Made by a program: the position numbers and the translations under genes. The notes below the pieces were generated by a model. The model saw nothing but the letters and a program-made list of their open reading frames with translations, did not search any database and was not told the DNA's origin. A stretch of DNA of 64,000 nucleotides from CAVSRC01 sp963782045 (lineage in GTDB: Bacteria; Pseudomonadota; Alphaproteobacteria; Rhizobiales; Kaistiaceae), in NCBI GenBank assembly GCA_963782045.1, contig CAWAIR010000010.1, positions 1 through 64,000 on the forward strand, written 5' to 3'. This document shows positions 60,209-64,000 of this stretch, piece by piece (within the stretch, counting starts at the first letter, position 1; every line of letters begins with the position of its first letter).

Positions 60209-60736
60209 TCACGGGTTTTGCAGCTCGGCCGCCAGCCAGTCGAGAAGCGGGTCGGAAAGGCCGAGCGCCTTCAGGTGCGCCGCCGTGTTGATGACATAGT
60301 CGCGGTTGGTGCCCGATTGTCCGGCGCCGCCCCTGACCATGGCGAGCAGCGTCTCGCGCGGCAGGCGGCCGGCATATTGCACGTGGCCGCGGTCGGCGAG
60401 ATAGGTGAGCGCCTTCACCGGCGGCCGGTCGCCATCGGCAAAGCGGATGGTGCGCCAGACTTCGCGATAGACGTCGGTGACCAGTTCGCGCTCGGTGAGA
60501 TAGGCGATGACCGCCTCGCGGTTTTCCCCGGCAACGCGATAGGCGACGCCGCGGCACGAGCCGCCGCGATCGAGCCCGAGCACCAGCCCCGGCTTCTCGC
60601 GGGTGCCGCGGTGAACCCAGGAATAGACGCAGAGCGCCCGGTGCACGCCGTCGAGCCGCGCCGGCGCCTGCTCGACATAATCGAAGCCCGGCCGCCACAT
60701 CAACGAGCCGTAGCCAAAGACCCAGAAATCCGACAT
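60209..60736 (-). CDS. Gamma-glutamylcyclotransferase (ChaC-type)
   Basis: The product is 175 aa from ATG at 60736. The substrate loop 'FWVFGYGSLMWRPGF', 'GVAYRVAGENREAVIAYL' (with a Glu of the catalytic region) and 'YVINTAAHLKALG' are ChaC features. It cleaves glutathione to 5-oxoproline and Cys-Gly. It is divergent from the DUF2125 gene. Confidence 0.93.
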   Translation of the reverse strand: MSDFWVFGYGSLMWRPGFDYVEQAPARLDGVHRALCVYSWVHRGTREKPGLVLGLDRGGSCRGVAYRVAGENREAVIAYLTERELVTDVYREVWRTIRFADGDRPPVKALTYLADRGHVQYAGRLPRETLLAMVRGGAGQSGTNRDYVINTAAHLKALGLSDPLLDWLAAELQNP

Positions 60737-60841
60737 GAGGGAGACGCGCCTGTCCGTGGGAGACAGGCGCTCTAGCAAGGCCGCCCGGCGCATGCAAACT
60801 CTGGGCGACCGGATGCGGACACGGCGGAGGCGGAGGTGCGC

Positions 60842-61882
60842 ATGAGGAACAGGAAACGACGCAGCGCCTGGCGCGGATGGCTGATCGGCATCCTGGTGCT
60901 GATCCCGGTGCTGTGGGTCGGCTACTGGTATGCCGCCGAACAGGTCGCCCGCGCCGCGATCGACCGCGCCACCACGCGACCCATCGCCGGCGGCCGCGTC
61001 GCCTGCACCGACCGGACGCTCGGCGGTTTCCCGCTGCGGCTCGATTTCGGCTGCACCCGTGCCGCCTATGGCGACGGGGCGGAGGGAACCGGCGAGCACC
61101 TGTCGGCGGCGCTCGGCGGCGTCCGGGCGAGCGCCCCGCTCTACCAGCCCGGCCACGTCGAGGCGACGCTCACCGGCCCATTCGTGGTCAACGCGCCGGC
61201 GATCGGCATCGCCGTCACCACCAGCTGGTCGGACGCCTATACCTCGGCGACCGCTGGTCTCGACGGCCTCAAGAGCGCCGCCGCCACATTCCACAGCCTC
61301 GATTTCTCCAGCGCCAGCGGGCCCGTGTTGCCGGTGAAAGCGGTGACCGCCGATCTCGCCGAGGCCTCCGCCGCGCCGGCGGGCGGCGATGCCTACCGCT
61401 TCTCCGCCACCGCCCATGCGCTGAAGGTCGAGCGCGCCGATGGCAGCACGATTCCGGCGATCGACGGCAACGCCGAGATCACCGCGCTCGATTTCGGCTC
61501 GTCGCTCGGCACCGATCCGCGCGGCGCGCTGCGCGCCTGGGCGCGGAACGGCGGCACCGCTCGTGTCGACCGGCTCCGCTTCGCCGCCGGCGACGCCATC
61601 GCCGACGCCGACGGCAAGCTGACCGTCTCGCCCGACGGCCTCATCTCCGGTACGCTCAATGTGCGGCTCATGAACCCGCAGGCCTTCGTTGCACTGGCCG
61701 AGGCGATCAAGCCGGGTTCGGCCAGGGACGCCAGCAAGATCCTCGCCGTGGTCATGGCGCTCACCGTGCCTGTCAACACGCCCGACGGGCCGGCGCGCCA
61801 GACCACCGTCGTCATTCGCAACGGGCTGGTCTCGGTCGGCATCCTGCCGACCCCCCTGGTCATCCCGCCGCTGCGGTTCTGA
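60842..61882 (+). CDS. DUF2125 periplasmic/membrane-anchored protein
   Basis: The product is 346 aa from ATG at 60842 with GGAGG upstream. One N-terminal membrane helix (residues ~10-30) precedes a long beta-rich region: 'GGRVACTDRTLGGFPLRLDF' with a Cys pair (CTD...CTR), 'FVVNAPAIGIAVTTSWSDAY' and 'LVSVGILPTPLVIPPLRF' at the end. The family is conserved next to tyrC/hisC in Hyphomicrobiales and is uncharacterised; the elongated beta structure suggests a lipid-handling envelope protein (inference). Confidence 0.9.
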   Translation: MRNRKRRSAWRGWLIGILVLIPVLWVGYWYAAEQVARAAIDRATTRPIAGGRVACTDRTLGGFPLRLDFGCTRAAYGDGAEGTGEHLSAALGGVRASAPLYQPGHVEATLTGPFVVNAPAIGIAVTTSWSDAYTSATAGLDGLKSAAATFHSLDFSSASGPVLPVKAVTADLAEASAAPAGGDAYRFSATAHALKVERADGSTIPAIDGNAEITALDFGSSLGTDPRGALRAWARNGGTARVDRLRFAAGDAIADADGKLTVSPDGLISGTLNVRLMNPQAFVALAEAIKPGSARDASKILAVVMALTVPVNTPDGPARQTTVVIRNGLVSVGILPTPLVIPPLRF

Positions 61883-61910
61883 CGCTCGCGCATCAGGCGG
61901 GAACGCCTCT

Positions 61911-61946
61911 CCACGCCCCCTCCCCCCCAAAATGGGGGAGGTGTGG
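61911..61946. terminator. Hairpin between convergent DUF2125 and prephenate dehydrogenase genes
   Basis: CCTCCCCC/GGGGGAGG (8 bp) with outer CCAC/GTGG arms and a CCAAAAT loop. It lies 28 bases after the DUF2125 stop and 33 bases after the stop on the opposite strand, so it can serve both. Similar C-rich/G-rich hairpins are dispersed in related genomes. Confidence 0.5.
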
Positions 61947-61979
61947 GACTCGCAGACGCTCGCATGCAACGAAAGGCAG

Positions 61980-62915
61980 CTACTCCGCCTTGTCGCCCTT
62001 GCCGTGCGGGCGGCCGAAGTCGGGTGCCGCGGTCTCCTGGCCGGCGGCGATGATGCCGCGGCGGATGGCGCGCGTGCGGGTGAACAGGTCGAACAGCTTG
62101 TCGCCCTCGCCGTAGCGGATGAGCCGCTGCAGCGCGGTCAGGTCCTCCATGAAGCGGCCGAGCATTTCCAGCACCGCTTCGCGATTGTTGAGGAAGACGT
62201 CGCGCCACATGGTCGGGTCGGAGGCGGCGATGCGGGTGAAGTCGCGGAAGCCGCCGGCGGAGAACTTCATCACCTCCGACTGGGTGACGGTCTCCAGGTC
62301 GGCGGCGGTGCCGACGATATTGTAGGCGATCAGATGCGGCACGTGACTGGTGATGGCGAGCACCAGATCGTGGTGCCCGGCCTCCATCACCTCGACATTG
62401 GAGCCCATTCGCCGCCAGAAATCGTGCATCGCGGCGACCGCCTCCTCGTCCGCCCCCTTGGGCGGGGTGAGGATGCACCAGCGGTTCTGGAACAATTCGG
62501 CAAAGCCGGCGTCGGGACCGGAATATTCCGTGCCGGCGACGGGATGCGCCGGCACGAAATGGACGCCCTCGGGAAGATGGGGATGCACCTGGGCGATGAC
62601 CGAGGCCTTGACCGAACCGACGTCGGAGACGGTGGCGCCGGATTTCAGCGAACCGGCGATGGTTTTCGCCACGGCACCGCAGACGCCGACCGGCGTGCAC
62701 AGGATGACGCAGTCGGCGTCGCGCGCGGCCTCCGCCGGGTCGGCATGGTAGCTGTCGCCGAGGGAAAGCTCCTCGGCGCGGGCGAGCGTCGTGGCGCTCC
62801 GCGTCGAGATGGCGATGTGGTTCACTAGGCCGCCGCGCCGGGCTGCGAGCGCGATCGACGCGCCGATGAGGCCGATGCCGATCAGCGCCAGGCGTTGGAA
62901 GATGGGTTCAGACAT
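61980..62915 (-). CDS. Prephenate/arogenate dehydrogenase
   Basis: The product is 311 aa from ATG at 62915. The NAD(P) motif is 'LALIGIGLIGASIALAARRG', followed by 'DCVILCTPVGVCGAV', 'VSDVGSVKASVI', catalytic His region 'FVPAHPVAGTEYSGPDAGFA', 'LAITSHVPHLIAYNIVGTA' and 'GFRDFTRIAASDPTMWRDVF'. It performs the dehydrogenase step of tyrosine synthesis. It is transcribed after hisC on the same strand, 200 bases apart, with a repeat between them. Confidence 0.95.
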   Translation of the reverse strand: MSEPIFQRLALIGIGLIGASIALAARRGGLVNHIAISTRSATTLARAEELSLGDSYHADPAEAARDADCVILCTPVGVCGAVAKTIAGSLKSGATVSDVGSVKASVIAQVHPHLPEGVHFVPAHPVAGTEYSGPDAGFAELFQNRWCILTPPKGADEEAVAAMHDFWRRMGSNVEVMEAGHHDLVLAITSHVPHLIAYNIVGTAADLETVTQSEVMKFSAGGFRDFTRIAASDPTMWRDVFLNNREAVLEMLGRFMEDLTALQRLIRYGEGDKLFDLFTRTRAIRRGIIAAGQETAAPDFGRPHGKGDKAE

Positions 62916-63033
62916 TGTCCCGCGCCCTTTCGGGCGAGTGAGATGGCGCGGCTGTGTTTGCCGCAAAGGCGGCGGAGCTTGGCGAGGCGAGGCCGAGCCT
63001 GGCGCAACCAGAAAGGGGTAATGGAAAGCCCAT

Positions 63034-63079
63034 GCCCTCACCCCTCACCCTGTCCGTCTCCCGCTAGGGGAGAGGGGAC
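63034..63079 (-). repeat. Intergenic repeat, copy 2 (inverted relative to 26771)
   Basis: Read on the minus strand it gives CCCCTCTCCCC...GACAGGGTGAGGGGTGAGG, a relative of 26771-26806 in the opposite orientation. It lies in the gap between tyrC and hisC. Confidence 0.6.
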
Positions 63080-63115
63080 CATGCGGCAGGTCACAGCTTC
63101 CATTTCAACCGTCCG

Positions 63116-64000
63116 TCACTTTGCCAGGAACTCCCCGAGGGCGGCGATCACTGCCTCGTTGGCCTCCGCCGAGCCGATGGTCATGCGCAGCGCATTCGGC
63201 AGGCCGTAGGTCTCGACGCGGCGGAGCACCAGGCCGCGCTTCGACAGGAAGGCGTCGGCATCGGCCGCATGCTTGCCGCGCGTCTCGGGGAAGTGGATCA
63301 GGATGAAGTTGCCGACGCTCGGCGTCACCGTCAGGCCGAGACCGGTGAGCGCTTCGCTGACCTTGGGCAGCCACAGCGCGTTGTGCTCGGCAGCGCGGGC
63401 AAGGTGCTCGCTGTCGCCCATCGCTGCCGCACCGGCCGCGATCGCCGCCGCCGACAGGTTGAACGGCCCGCGGATGCGGTTGAGCGCGTCGATCACCGGC
63501 GCCGGCCCGTAGCCCCAGCCGATCCTGAGGCTCGCCAGCCCGTAGATCTTCGAGAACGTGCGCGTCATCACCACGTTCGGCGCGCTGCCGGCGAGCTCGA
63601 TGCCGCTCTCGTAGTCGTTGCGGCGCACGTATTCGGCATAGGCGGCGTCGAGCACAAGCAGCACCCGCGAGGGGAGGGCCGCGTGCAGCCGGCGCACCTC
63701 GCTGAACGGGATGTAGGTCCCCGTCGGATTGTTGGGGTTGGCGAGGAAGACGATACGCGTCCGCTCGTTCACCAGCGCGAGCATGGCGTCGACGTCGGCG
63801 GTGAAATCCGTCTCCGGCGCCACCACCGGTGTCGCCCCCATCGCCCGGATGACGATCGGATAGACCAGGAAGCCGTGTTCGGTGTGGATCGCCTCGTCGC
63901 CGGGGGCGAGATAGGCGTTGGCAATCAGGTGCAGCACCTCGTCCGAGCCGGCGCCACAGACGATCCGCTCCGGGTTGAGGCCGTGGGCGGCGGCGATGGC
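63116..64000 (-). CDS. hisC: Histidinol-phosphate aminotransferase, N-terminus beyond the window
   Basis: The visible part is about 294 residues and the frame is open at base 64000. Class I/II aminotransferase motifs are 'RIVCGAGSDEVLHLIANAYL', 'FLANPNNPTGTY', PLP-binding Lys in 'TRTFSKIYGLASLRIGWGYG', and Arg in 'VGNFILIHFPET' through 'RRVETYGLPNALRMTIGSAE'. It makes histidinol phosphate and may also act in tyrosine/phenylalanine transamination, which suits its place beside the prephenate dehydrogenase gene. Confidence 0.95.
   Translation of the reverse strand, partial: AIAAAHGLNPERIVCGAGSDEVLHLIANAYLAPGDEAIHTEHGFLVYPIVIRAMGATPVVAPETDFTADVDAMLALVNERTRIVFLANPNNPTGTYIPFSEVRRLHAALPSRVLLVLDAAYAEYVRRNDYESGIELAGSAPNVVMTRTFSKIYGLASLRIGWGYGPAPVIDALNRIRGPFNLSAAAIAAGAAAMGDSEHLARAAEHNALWLPKVSEALTGLGLTVTPSVGNFILIHFPETRGKHAADADAFLSKRGLVLRRVETYGLPNALRMTIGSAEANEAVIAALGEFLAK

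Overview
The window is GC-rich, densely coded chromosomal DNA with short intergenic gaps. It most likely comes from an alphaproteobacterium of the order Hyphomicrobiales (Rhizobiales). I infer this from gene order and family content: tlpA / argH-lptM-lysA-TIGR02302, ftsE-ftsX-ydcF-plsC, DUF2125 next to a prephenate dehydrogenase and hisC, a twin-transmembrane protein beside a PduO-type adenosyltransferase, and a TTAA-N7-TTAA (CtrA-type) box before ftsE. I cannot name a genus. No insertion sequence, prophage, plasmid origin or CRISPR array is visible. No gene-free stretch exceeds 300 bases; the longest gaps are at 35838-36111, 20282-20551, 9739-9974 and 26732-26954.

Region 1 (1-9738) is the most unusual part. 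A 5'-truncated protein of repeated Ig-like domains, a tiny ORF and a TolC-type outer-membrane lipoprotein read rightward. They converge on a tightly packed leftward operon. That operon encodes a secreted HlyD-type adaptor, a second HlyD-type protein with a cytoplasmic GAF-like domain, a PqqD-like/M50 zinc metalloprotease/HlyD fusion, and two tandem paralogous small proteins resembling HlyC/GNAT acyltransferases. It resembles a type I secretion locus for a large adhesin in which the ABC ATPase is absent from the visible part and a membrane metalloprotease-adaptor fusion sits in its place.

Region 2 (9739-24900) has a tRNA-Leu(CAA), a YqaA/DedA membrane protein, DsbB, a flavin reductase and sulfite-oxidase-like pair, a DMT exporter, a nucleoside hydrolase and an aldo/keto reductase. 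A signalling patch follows: a FeeM/LuxI-like N-acyltransferase, a membrane PAS-GGDEF-EAL protein and an alpha/beta hydrolase. Then come a methyltransferase, a GH2 beta-mannosidase and a DUF389 protein.

Region 3 (24935-41816) holds an HNH endonuclease, a trypsin-like PDZ protein with no catalytic triad, a MacAB-type tripartite efflux operon and small metabolic or repair genes (GNAT, esterase, AlkA-type glycosylase, GluQRS, Dabb). It also holds an AEC transporter, an orphan receiver protein, a YihY/BrkB membrane protein, two SDR enzymes, an ArsR-SRPBCC-VOC operon with a clear operator candidate, and a secreted FG-GAP beta-propeller protein with a duplicated C-terminal domain.

Region 4 (41958-64000) is largely housekeeping: cobalamin adenosyltransferase, rhomboid protease, etfBA with a 3-hydroxyacyl-CoA dehydrogenase, two tandem paralogous diguanylate cyclases, TlpA, argH, lptM, lysA, TIGR02302, hpt, a zinc-ribbon protein, ftsEX, YdcF, PlsC, a gamma-glutamylcyclotransferase, DUF2125, prephenate dehydrogenase and the 3' part of hisC.

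A cross-cutting point is sequence quality. At least four conserved genes (HNH endonuclease, PDZ protein, argH twice, hpt) are broken by single extra bases, and removing them restores normal lengths. Several of these are probably assembly or sequencing insertions rather than true pseudogenes.
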